From the NCBI GenBank assembly GCA_003194525.1, contig NBIV01000009.1:124001-188000 (forward strand): a DNA stretch of 64,000 nt, in the 5' to 3' direction. The notes beneath the pieces were generated by a model. It was not told where the DNA came from. It worked only from the letters and a program-made list of their open reading frames with translations, and ran no database searches. This DNA is from Gracilariopsis chorda (Eukaryota; Rhodophyta; Florideophyceae; Gracilariales; Gracilariaceae). Below, in pieces: positions 1-9,802 of the stretch. Position numbers and translations under genes: made by a program. Each line of letters starts with the position of its first letter. Position 1 is the first letter of the stretch.

Positions 1-1254
1 TCTCCTATTGAGCTTCGTATCCCGCAAAGTGTCCACATCTGGGGATATAGGGGATAAGACATCCTCTTGTTCACCGTGTTTACGCTGCTCAGTGTCAACT
101 TCCATGCGGTCATGATCATGCTCACTGTGAGTGTTCTGCGGTTCATTGTCCTCACTACGACTGTTCTGTGCATCATCCTGTTCACTTTCGGATGCCGCGG
201 AACCAGAAGAATTCTCTGAATGTTGGTTCATGGCACCATTTGAATCACGATGATCACAAAAATCCCTCAGAACTTTCTCCTCGGAGAAGCTTTCCTTCCA
301 GTTGGGAGACTGGTCTAAAGCAATACCTATTTCGCGTTCCAAAAGCACTGTATATGCCTCCTCAGCTTGTGTTGCGAACTGCTTGAGAAACTGAGCATCC
401 AAGTTCTTAAAACGCTCTGAGAGACGGTTGTAAGTCAGAAAACACATTTCTTGCATTAGCTGAGCACACCACGACACTGTGCGGCTTTGCACATCTGGAA
501 GGCGAACAGCAAACTCGGTCTGGCGCCCCCATCTTCTCAAGCGGGGTGGAATTGGCTTCTCCTTGTCGTGATAAAGTTCCCCTACATTGCTCTTGATAAC
601 CTTGACAGCAATCTCCCAACCCTGTCTTATATCTTGAGGAGAGCTAGTGTGCTCCGGGTGCATTGTAGATGTGCAAAACGATGGATCAGCGAATCGCTTC
701 CAAATGGCGATGACAGCTTCAGGGGAGTAACAATCGGAGCTACCTATCCATCCGGTTAGCGTTGCACAGAAAGCTGCCATTACGAAAAGGAGCTGTAGAA
801 TACGGCTTCGCGAATCCCAATCAAACCGAGAAGCCTCCTTCCACAAGCCGGCCCGCACACGAGAGGTCTTGTCAATAGACACTTGCTCTTCAGCGTCATC
901 AGAAATCACGAATGGTGGTATGAAAGCAATGTTGAGCACACCTCCATTTTGTTTGATGCTTCCGTCAGCCTTCATGAACTCCCTGTAGCTGTAAACTCTA
1001 AGGTGCCTATATCTGTGGAGAGTTTGCATGACCTCTGGCATAAGACAAAGACCGGACAGCTTGTGCAAACGCACCCAAAGCTTTTTGCGATGACAGAGTT
1101 TCTCACACACTTTAAGCAGTATAACCTCATTATTGGGCTGAGTAGGGCGGATAGCCAACTTGTTGTGCTCCAGGATGCTGCGAAAGCGTTTGAGTAAACG
1201 ATAAAGGTTGCTCCTGTGGGGCGGTGGAAAACCCTTGCGCGTACTAATATCCAT
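1..1254 (-). CDS. Unknown protein, 3'-truncated at window edge
   Basis: One frame on the minus strand stays open from an ATG at 1254 to the first base of the window, 418 codons with no stop. The coding part therefore continues to the left and the C-terminus is missing. The N-terminal part is basic and rich in Leu. A short hydrophobic stretch (about residues 155-175) could be a single membrane segment or a buried helix. The last 90 visible residues are very acidic and polar (Ser, Glu, Asp, His), typical of disorder. I recognise no family. It could be a host gene or an accessory ORF of a large mobile element. Openness over 1.25 kb in mid-GC DNA and uneven, protein-like composition are the evidence that it is real. 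Confidence 0.6.
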   Translation of the reverse strand, partial: MDISTRKGFPPPHRSNLYRLLKRFRSILEHNKLAIRPTQPNNEVILLKVCEKLCHRKKLWVRLHKLSGLCLMPEVMQTLHRYRHLRVYSYREFMKADGSIKQNGGVLNIAFIPPFVISDDAEEQVSIDKTSRVRAGLWKEASRFDWDSRSRILQLLFVMAAFCATLTGWIGSSDCYSPEAVIAIWKRFADPSFCTSTMHPEHTSSPQDIRQGWEIAVKVIKSNVGELYHDKEKPIPPRLRRWGRQTEFAVRLPDVQSRTVSWCAQLMQEMCFLTYNRLSERFKNLDAQFLKQFATQAEEAYTVLLEREIGIALDQSPNWKESFSEEKVLRDFCDHRDSNGAMNQHSENSSGSAASESEQDDAQNSRSEDNEPQNTHSEHDHDRMEVDTEQRKHGEQEDVLSPISPDVDTLRDTKLNRR

Positions 1255-4200
1255 AGATAAAAAAGATGATATAGATTGAAGTCGTTACTAAGAATGACAG
1301 GGGAGGTGAACTGGATGGGAAAGTGCCAAAGAACGTGAATCCTTTTTGTACTTGCAGAAATCGCAGAAAGCCTACGAGATTGAGACCAGCTTCAGAAGTC
1401 GTGTGTTGCAGCGCGCAGGTGCTCGGGGGCGCAAGCGGAACAATGTCAAGGGAGCTACACAGCGCTAAGTGTATGGCAAGAACGAGTATGAACAAGAGAG
1501 AATGCGCGGAGGGCAAAAGGAAAGTTCAGGCTCGAGTTGTTCAGCAGTACAAAGCGACGGCGTGGATCTTTGGGCATACTTAGGCACGACCACTACTTTA
1601 TATCATGGCTCGAAACTTGAATGGAAAACGTTTTGGTCCGGTGTACGCTGTTGGTTTCAAATCTTGATATTTAGATACCACAATGAGCAAGCAGAGCACG
1701 CGGAAGACTTGTGATGTTAGGGGCCGTTGTGGTCCGTATCACACTCATTTTGATCGGCCGTATGTAGGCTACCCAACCTTATTGGGCAACTATAGGTATT
1801 GTACGAGAAATTATATGTTCATATTGATCAACTGTTTTCGCCAACCATATTCGTCCGCTCACAGTGATGACACCACCTCCCGATGAATTAGCCGAGTCAC
1901 AGTCCGCGACCACGCGCGAAGTTACAGCGGGACGGCTGTAACCTGTTCAGCTTCCGCACCGGCTACGACGGTACCGTGCGGAAGCCAGACTCTGGTCGCA
2001 CTCCCCAAATTCCGCTGCATGACGACTTGCGAGTGCGGCTCCTTGCCCACACTCGCTTACGTGTATCAACGAAGTGGTCCACGTCATGATAGCGGCAGCA
2101 ATGATCCCGGGGTGGAGAAGGTCTTGAGTCTCAGAGCGTGTTCGAAGCAATCAAGCTTCGCAACGTATCTCCGAGCAACAGATGGAAGTCTGTCCGGCCT
2201 AGTAAGTCGTCCAGCTAAGGCTCGCTCTTCAATAACACATGCTCCAGTCCATCCGAGGGGTTGCCAGACATGTCGCGCTACAAAGGCAAAGCTATTGATG
2301 TTAATGTGACGTGTAGATGTCATCTAGCTTGCTTGGCCCATGATCTTTAGTACTCCCCACAAGCAAGCTGAGCCCAAGCAGTGCTCTGGCTGTGAGCGAA
2401 TTAGAGTACAGCTCGGGCTCAGCTTTCTTCATGCCTCTGGAGAGCACGGAGATGATTCCAGTGGTAAGGGTTATCCTTATACCCCTGTTTGCCCCTTTTC
2501 TCAAGAACATGTTCGCTACCTAGAAAACGGGTGATTCCTCTACATGCCAGCTCCGGAGAGCGCCAACGGCTGCGCACAAGGTCGGACATGACCGGAACTC
2601 CGAAGCGATGCAGGAGACAGAAGCAGCGGAAATAATCTCGGTATCCTGGCAAGAGAAGCGAGCACACCTATGATGTTGAGGATACCACAGATCCTTTTTC
2701 GTGGCTAAGTGGACCGCATATCACATCATGTTTAAAACATAAAATATCACTTGTATCCGTGTGGATTGAATCCAGGGTATCGCGAACTTGGTGCAAAATA
2801 CGTTGTGTGTCCATTGGACGAAGCTCTGCGGGTCATTTTACACAAATGTTGGAAATCATATCATGAAGCTTACAATAGCCCTTTTCTCGGGTGTCCAAAC
2901 GCGAGCCAATTCGTTTATCGAAAAACGATTGGACACAAGCGACCAGATTGAAACTCTACAGTCGCTGTTTGTACGTAGCGCCGCCCCGGGGAATCTACAT
3001 GCCATTGAAACCCACAGGATCTTTGTTGTCAAGGCCTCTCGTTCGACAGTTTGTCACTTGTGTACGGAGAACATTGCTCCCACTTGAGTTATGCAGACGG
3101 ATGACAAAACGAGGTCTTGGAGCCGGGAAAGCTGCTGAGCAGTATCTGCAAGTGCTTCAACAGGAAGACTTTGTCTGGAGACAACGGCATAGCCTCTGCC
3201 AGTAAGTTTCAAACAGCCACCCTTGATATCTTTCAGCTAGATAGGTGACAGGTAGGCGGAATTCTCCACGCGGTTCTCACATCTACAAGAGTACGGTCAG
3301 CCTTCAGGAATACTGGTCTATAGGCTGCAGAAGCCCCAGTCCATCTCCATCGAGGCTCATAGTATCGATATCTTTTGTGCAGAACATCGAGTTTTTCTTA
3401 ACAGAAAAGAACTTCGAAACTAGTTATCTGTTGTAACCTAATTGGTTAAGCCCAAGAATGAATAAAGTCAACGCAAGCTTGCACCATCCGAAGAATCGCA
3501 GCTTAACAACACGAGCAAACAGCAGGCGAATAGGATGTCGAGAAACGCCCGCATCGTTGCTCAAGTGTGTTTTACCATTTAAAAAACTGTGACCCCAACC
3601 GCCTACGTGTACACGCTGCGGCCCGACACTTGACTTGCCTTGCAACGAAAGAGTAAGCGAAGAGCTTCTATCTCTTTCTTTTTGCATACAACAGATCATG
3701 CAGCTGTTTTCACGGACTCGCAGTTCCTAATCATTTGGTTATTGAAGCCTGAAGGTTCCTGATAGCTTTGTATCTATTCTTGTAGCGAATACTTACAAGT
3801 GAGCACCGAGAGGGTGGGTTGCATTTCAGTGTAACCCGTATTTGGTGCAATAAAATTCTGTTACGTGTACTGATTGTGTATATTTAATCTATGATTAAAC
3901 AAGCACCAGCAGTACACGTAGCGGAATTACAATGAATGCAATTCTTCGGATTCCCCCATTGACCTTCGGCCATGAAAGGGTCTCATATTCGGACACGCCG
4001 TGAAGTATTTGTGGTTGATCTTCCTCCTAACTCCGAAATGAACACGAAGTATGCATCGTGGGCAAACAGAACGCAAACCCAACACCTACCTGTGACCTGG
4101 CACACTTCTGAGTTCACTTCTTCAAATGGGAAGGCTATTTCTCTAATTTGTTCTCAATAAACACATCCGTCCCCTGGAACTAGCCTTCCCTTACCTAGAA

Positions 4201-6705
4201 CGGTAAACCTCGGGCGGCAAGAAGGAAATTCAGGAGAATCCGATGCACTAAAACAAGGAACTTCTGGCTTTCCAATGAAGGGGGAGCTCCCTCTATGTAC
4301 ATCAGTTCTCGACAGGCCATGAGGTGCGGCGATGCCCAAATAAGTATATGCGAAGCACCGCTACTTGTACTATGATATCTCAGTGAGTTGAAATAGTTGT
4401 GCTGCAGACGCATTTCCACTGTTCATGAAATGCGCTAGCAATCTCTTTTCATGGTTGCACTGTTCTCTCATACTTTTCAAGATTTGTAGAGAAGAAGCGA
4501 TATTCAACGGACCTAGTCTCCAAACAAAATAAAGCGTATTGTTACACCTATGACTCTCTCTATCCGTCCGTGTTTTGCATGCATGGAGCTATGAAAATTC
4601 TTGCCAAGAAATTTGTGTCCCTCCGGATTATACCAAGGGTCTTCGGCTAGCCTTCCCCAATGCCCGTGGAGAATTTCCAAGCGCAGCAATCTGCAAATCA
4701 GAACTCCTCATTTCCGAGCTCTTGTTTCTCTCAGCCGAAGAGAATCTCATAAGGTTCGTTACCCTTAGTCATCATTTCTTTGTGTTTTCCTTTCGTGAGA
4801 CGTTTTGTTTGCAGTTACGTTTGCTTTGTGATCAACGTGAAGGCACATGTTGTCAGGTGTTCCAAATGCAAAAGATTGATATTACATGGTGAGCATACAG
4901 AGGGTGTTCAAAGTAGTGCATATCGTGTTTGCGAGATATGCCCCAATTCCACAATTCTTATGTGTCATGCACAATATCTATTGTCACCAAGTGGCATGGG
5001 GTTGCCTCAAGTCCTTCAAAGAACTGAGCAGACCTCTCGGGACTTTCTGGATGTGGACCTGCTGTCCCTGCGGGTGACGGGTCATGCTTGAAGATTCGTT
5101 CTCTTTTTATGGCCAAGTGAAAACTTTGCAGCATGGAAAATAAAATGGGTCACCGACCGGGATACCTTCTGAAGGGAGGAATAACTACAAATAATTTTAC
5201 TCTTGAACGTTCAAGCCGAGTCCCGTCAGCGTACATGTAGACGTACAAGGAAGCGCCTTTCAATAAAAAGAGATTCTTATCTAAATTGTAGCAAGTGAGC
5301 CCAGCGAATTGGCCTCGAGAGTTAGAAAAGAAAGGAAAGAGGTTGTAGTGAGAGTGTTCACTTGCGGAGTACAAGGGAAGGACCCGACCCGGGATGTCAT
5401 TAAACTCGCCCAGGCGATCGGCGGACTGGTCGCCTTCGTCGACCTGGGATGTCTCTAAAAGCGACCAGGCAGTCGGCAGACCGACGGCCCCAAGCGACCT
5501 GGGTGGCACTGTCCAGAAAAGGCCCCCGCTAAGCTGTGCGAAACGGTAGGCACGACGCACGCGCTTCCCGGAAGATCTTGCCAGCCTTTCCCTGAGTTTT
5601 CCCGGAAGGGTCAGGAGTTTCCTACGGAAACTGAGGCGGCAGTCTTACCTCACGCAGCATCTCAGCATCGCGTGGATAATGGAAGAAAACAGGCCCGCCC
5701 GTACAAGGATCTGAATGGTTTTACAGGGTTTTTACGGAACTTGCGCCAGGATTGAAGAAAAGCACGTGTGTTAGGTCGGTTCAACTACCCGAAATCGCCA
5801 AGGGTAAAGAGGAAAGGGTGGGTAGAACGTCGTTAGTGCTTCTAGACGACGACAACGAGGCACATTGGAATCCGCCTTGTCGTGGTGTGCCCCTTAGCTG
5901 ACGTCCTCTGGTGGAAAGGGAAGGAATAGCAGAGAAAAGAATGGAAAAGGCGAGTCGCGTCAGAACGAAATGGATCCGATCTTGGGTCTTCCCGTAGAAG
6001 CTTGGTACTAATCTTTCCATGTTCCGAGATAGTAGCTAGTGAGCGCAACACGGCTGCTGCAAGGTGAGAGCAAGCAGCAGTCATCGGCTACATTCCGGGG
6101 ACATGAATAGAGATTGGTACTACGGGACAGAGAAAATCTTTCTTTCCGAGGAGCTTTACGTACATAGAGTTTAGCATGCTAGACGAAGAAAAGCTCCCCT
6201 GTAGAGTTAGATTCTACCACAATGCCGTAATCAGGTAATGTGTGCCCATAAAAAAGAAGAAGAAGAAGGGAAGGACTGCTACAGCGACGCCTTGTGCAGG
6301 ATCAGTGCGATGAGGAAAGCCTTGTTGCTGGGGTGCATCTGGGGGAGCTTGCCCGGTCGCCCTAGGACCAATGGAACGGCACTGATCAAAAAGACTAGAA
6401 CACGTGGCACTTTTTAATTGGGTATAATTTGATGTCTTTCCGTAACATCCGAGTGGCATCCCTGCTGTGCAAAGGAGCAAAGCAGACTCCATGGAGCTCA
6501 GCCGAATCCAATGGATACCGAAGGGTACAAGATCGCATCTTGGAAACATGCAGATGAATGCTGAGATTGCGATTGTATTCGTCATCACCTCATGACGCGA
6601 ATTGTCCTCTAGCAGCATTTTCATTCTTTAACATCTCCGCTCCTCCTTGTTCCCTCGTCGTCAATCGTTTGTGCCCGTTTCCATACTATCCTCCCATTTG
6701 CTTCC
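1255..6705. other. Gene-poor stretch, nothing recognised
   Basis: Five and a half kilobases in which only short overlapping frames occur. None has a recognisable motif, a convincing start or a protein-like composition. A short purine run (GAA repeats) lies near 6250-6270. No tRNA-like cloverleaf, LTR or transposase motif was seen. It is probably intergenic DNA with decayed repeats. Short spliced genes cannot be excluded by eye. Confidence 0.5.
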
Positions 6706-8250
6706 ATGCTAACAGACCATCCAGTATTTGCAACAAGCATTATTCTTATGCATTCGGACATCTTCGACAGCCGCGGATCAGCAGCGTTCATACATTCTTT
6801 TGCTGCTGTAAATCAGCGCGTACCAGGCACTTCATTTCTGCAAACGAGCCGAGCCCGAACATGGACCAGAGCACCGATACGACGCACCCGTCGCATGATC
6901 TCATGCAACTCATCTTCGCAAGGCAGCTCGGACAGCCCTCGAGAAGTTTCCGCTGCCGTCCGCCCTTTTTCCTCCGATCAGTCTAAGTTTGTCATAGTGC
7001 GGAGTGCCATATTTACAACCATGGCACTCACTTATGCAACGTATGTTATGCTGCGCGCTACATTCACGTACATTGCACCGGTGATGGCGACATCGCTCAA
7101 CCTGTCTTTGCAAAGCATCGGCGAGATCACTTCGGCGTTCCCCATTGCATACGGCATGTCTCGTCTGTTTACTGGAGTTGTGGTTGATCGAGCAGCGCCT
7201 CACGTGGCTTTGGCCGGTGGCCTGTTTCTCGCGGGGCTTGTGAACGTGGCCATGGGTTCCGCAACATCGGTATCACTACTTGCACTGCTATGGGGTTTGA
7301 ACGGCCTTGTTCAAGGTGTGGGCGCAGGCTCTTCCGCTAAGATGCTCTTAAACTGGTTCAGTCCGAGCGAACGAGGTTTTTTCTGGGCGCTATGGAGCAC
7401 AAGCGCCAACATCGGGGGCTTTCTAGCGCCCATCGTGTGTGGATGGCTCGCGTCGTCCAAATTCGGATTTCGTTCAGGAATGATTGTTCCGGGTGCGGTG
7501 GCCATGGGATTGGCGGCTATCTCCGTACTATTTATGAGATCGTCACCGCAACAAATGGGTTTTGGTGCACCCGCATGGGAAGAGGACAAGACTAGCAGGA
7601 AGAGCGAAAACAAGGGCAGCAAAGACGAAGGCGCATCGTGGAAAGAGGCACTGATGGAGGGCGTGTTGAAGAACCGTTTGATATGGACTTTAGCGATTGC
7701 ATACTTTTTCATATACTTTGTGCGCGCGGGGATGAAAAGCTGGTTGCATTTCTGGTTGCTAGACGCACATACATTCTCAGCGGCTGAGGCAGCGTATCGG
7801 GTGTCTGGGGTGGAAGTTGGAGGAATTGCCGGAACGTTTTCGGCGGGCATCGTATCGGACTGGGCCAACGGGCGACGAGCGGCTGTGACCATTGTGTACC
7901 TTGTCGGTTTGATCGTGAGCCTGGCGGTGACGTGGGCCACGGGGGGCCGGAACGCATTGTGGGACTTTGTATCAATGGCGGTGGTGGGTTTTATGGTGAA
8001 TGGACCGCAAATGATGATCGGACTGATTGGAGCTGAAGTGGCCGACAAACGAGTAGTGGGAACAGCGAATGGAATATTGGGTCTGATCAGCTACCTCGGA
8101 GCAGCCGCTTCTGGAATGCCGCTAGCATTCATAATACAACGGTTCAAATGGGGCGGGTTTTTCTGGGCACTGCTGGGGTGCTCAGTTTTATCGGTCGTTT
8201 GTCTAACACCGTTGTGGAAGCTGAAAGCAAGCAAGGTGGGGAAGAGATGA
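6706..8250 (+). CDS. Organophosphate:phosphate antiporter (OPA/MFS), probably plastid
   Basis: A 514-residue major facilitator protein. The first 95 or so residues are polar, Ser/Arg/Thr-rich and poor in acidic residues, as in plastid or mitochondrial presequences. About twelve hydrophobic segments follow. In the loop after the fourth or fifth segment the motif LNWFSPSERG matches the conserved WF.P.ERG signature of the OPA family (GlpT, UhpT, eukaryotic SLC37). These exchange glycerol-3-phosphate or sugar phosphates for phosphate. A charged, Lys/Glu/Ser-rich cytosolic loop (about residues 288-312) separates two six-helix halves. The start is the first ATG of the frame; ATG at 6748 would also leave a presequence. 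It ends 30 bp before the convergent minus-strand gene. Family assignment is firm; substrate and membrane are inference. Confidence 0.85.
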   Translation: MLTDHPVFATSIILMHSDIFDSRGSAAFIHSFAAVNQRVPGTSFLQTSRARTWTRAPIRRTRRMISCNSSSQGSSDSPREVSAAVRPFSSDQSKFVIVRSAIFTTMALTYATYVMLRATFTYIAPVMATSLNLSLQSIGEITSAFPIAYGMSRLFTGVVVDRAAPHVALAGGLFLAGLVNVAMGSATSVSLLALLWGLNGLVQGVGAGSSAKMLLNWFSPSERGFFWALWSTSANIGGFLAPIVCGWLASSKFGFRSGMIVPGAVAMGLAAISVLFMRSSPQQMGFGAPAWEEDKTSRKSENKGSKDEGASWKEALMEGVLKNRLIWTLAIAYFFIYFVRAGMKSWLHFWLLDAHTFSAAEAAYRVSGVEVGGIAGTFSAGIVSDWANGRRAAVTIVYLVGLIVSLAVTWATGGRNALWDFVSMAVVGFMVNGPQMMIGLIGAEVADKRVVGTANGILGLISYLGAAASGMPLAFIIQRFKWGGFFWALLGCSVLSVVCLTPLWKLKASKVGKR

Positions 8251-8280
8251 GCGGTTTGCGATTGCTTTTTTGGAGGAGGA

Positions 8281-9543
8281 TCAGAAAAGCGTAGATTTGC
8301 AGGGAGTAAGGGTAACTCGGATTGTGTCTTGATGAAGGGTGAGCTCCACTACTGAATTTTGGTGATAAGCAATACAATGATGATGACGAAGGATATCATA
8401 ATCATCGTCTTGGAACAAAAAACGTTGCTCGGCGCTACTAGGAGAGTTGGGCAGAGCGGACACTGTGAAACCAAGGTGGGAGTGGTAGGCAAGCTTGGCG
8501 ACTGCGCACAGGTTGTGCTGACGCTTTTCAAGAAGGAGAGCGCCCTGTTGACGTGGAAGGTAGACAAGATTACGAGCTGGGGTGCGAAGCGTGAGTGGAG
8601 TGAGAGTAACGGATTGTTGGTGAAAGACGGCAGCTGCAAGAAGTTCGGAGGGTAATTTGACAAGGGCCAGCAGAGCGGGAGGGTGGGTAGTGAGAGCGAG
8701 GGGCATGAGTATGTGCAGATCTGGCAGGGAGAGTAAAGGAGCGTGAAGGGTGTGCAGAAAGGAGTTTGCGCGTAGCAGCGGGGCGTGGTGGTGGTGTGGC
8801 AAGGTGGGCAGCGAGACGAGCGTGGCGGATGTGTGCGGGAGTTTGTGGGTGGAAAAGGAGTGGAGACGGGAGTACTCGGGGGAGAAGGAGTAGATGAGCA
8901 AGACGTTGAGGGCGAGCACGAGCGAATTGGGGGCGCAGGCGGCTGAAGGGGTGTGTTGTTGACGACGGGGGTGGTGGTGTTGTTTGGAGATGGACTGGAA
9001 GGCGGCGCGCAGATTCGGGGGCAACATGTGTGCGCGAAGCGCGGGGTGATCGGGCGGGCGAACGGGCGGGGCGGAGAAGAAGGCGGCCGAGACGGAGGGC
9101 GAGGGCACGGCGGGCAGGGCGAGACGCAGCAATCGACGCAGCGACCGCGGGCACAGCAGCGTGAGCGCGGCGGAAGAGTGATCGGCGATGAGCAGCGCCA
9201 GCACGGCGGCGTCCGGCGCGATGGCGACGGCGCGAACTGAACAGCGCGGCGGGGCGTTCCACTCGGCGAGCGCGACGGCGGAGGGAGGGTCGAAATGTAA
9301 CGCGAAGGTGCTGAGCTGCGTGGCGCTGGCGGCGGCGACTATGTTGCGCGCCATGAGCACTTGGTCGAGCGCGCCGTCCGCGCTTGTGTGCAGCACCATG
9401 GGCTTGGGCTGCGATTCGCCGTCATGGTGGCCGTGGGCGTGGGCGTGGGCGTGGGCGTCGTCGTCGATGGCAGCGCCGTCCGCGCGCGCGCGCGGCGGCG
9501 TGGGCGTGGCGGGGATCACCACCTCCGACAGCCGCTCGCCCAT
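8281..9543 (-). CDS. Ala/Leu/His-rich unknown protein
   Basis: A 420-residue protein counted from the ATG at 9543. The frame stays open a further 760 bp upstream, but that extension is antisense to the rubredoxin gene and reads a Cys-Cys-Trp repeat, so it is rejected as coding. An ATG at 9672 is a possible alternative start. The protein has a His-Ala repeat near residue 32 encoded by a GTGGGC-type hexanucleotide repeat, and His clusters near 190 and 255. Many short hydrophobic strands alternate with loops, a pattern that would suit a beta-propeller such as WD40-like proteins. No family motif is clear. It shares a 259-bp divergent promoter region with the rubredoxin gene. Its stop lies 30 bp from the transporter stop. 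Confidence 0.6.
   Translation of the reverse strand: MGERLSEVVIPATPTPPRARADGAAIDDDAHAHAHAHGHHDGESQPKPMVLHTSADGALDQVLMARNIVAAASATQLSTFALHFDPPSAVALAEWNAPPRCSVRAVAIAPDAAVLALLIADHSSAALTLLCPRSLRRLLRLALPAVPSPSVSAAFFSAPPVRPPDHPALRAHMLPPNLRAAFQSISKQHHHPRRQQHTPSAACAPNSLVLALNVLLIYSFSPEYSRLHSFSTHKLPHTSATLVSLPTLPHHHHAPLLRANSFLHTLHAPLLSLPDLHILMPLALTTHPPALLALVKLPSELLAAAVFHQQSVTLTPLTLRTPARNLVYLPRQQGALLLEKRQHNLCAVAKLAYHSHLGFTVSALPNSPSSAEQRFLFQDDDYDILRHHHCIAYHQNSVVELTLHQDTIRVTLTPCKSTLF
9432..9458. repeat. GTGGGC hexanucleotide repeat
   Basis: Tandem copies of a GTGGGC-type hexamer, read on the minus strand as the His-Ala repeat near the N-terminus of the unknown protein. Such tracts are prone to length variation. 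Confidence 0.85.
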
Positions 9544-9802
9544 CGCAATGCGCTGACGTAGGTGTCGTATCGGCGAGTTGCGCTTCGCGCCAATGCTCTG
9601 CTCTTTGGGTGGAAGAGTGGTGGCCCCCCCACGTGGCCACGCAGCGGGCACCGCGCTGGCGCTACGCTGCATCTCGCGCGTGTCAGATCGCTGCCAATCT
9701 CGCCGCTGTGTGCGCCAAGCGCCGCCGTGCCTTATGTATTGCGCCTCCGTCCGTCGCCCACCGCACACACCCTCCCTCCACCGCTTCTCCTTCGTCGCCG
9801 CC
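9544..9802. promoter_or_regulatory. Shared divergent promoter region
   Basis: A 259-bp space between the chosen ATG of the minus-strand unknown gene (9543) and that of the plus-strand rubredoxin gene (9803). It should hold both promoters. It is GC-rich. No TATA box is obvious. Both frames remain open through it, so the starts were chosen from sequence context rather than stop codons. Confidence 0.4.

Noticed and set aside
5150-5560. 136-codon minus-strand frame
   Set aside because: No motif, non-protein-like distribution of residues and no gene context.
7311-8048. 245-codon minus-strand frame inside the OPA transporter
   Set aside because: Shadow of the transporter coding strand, which has clear family motifs.
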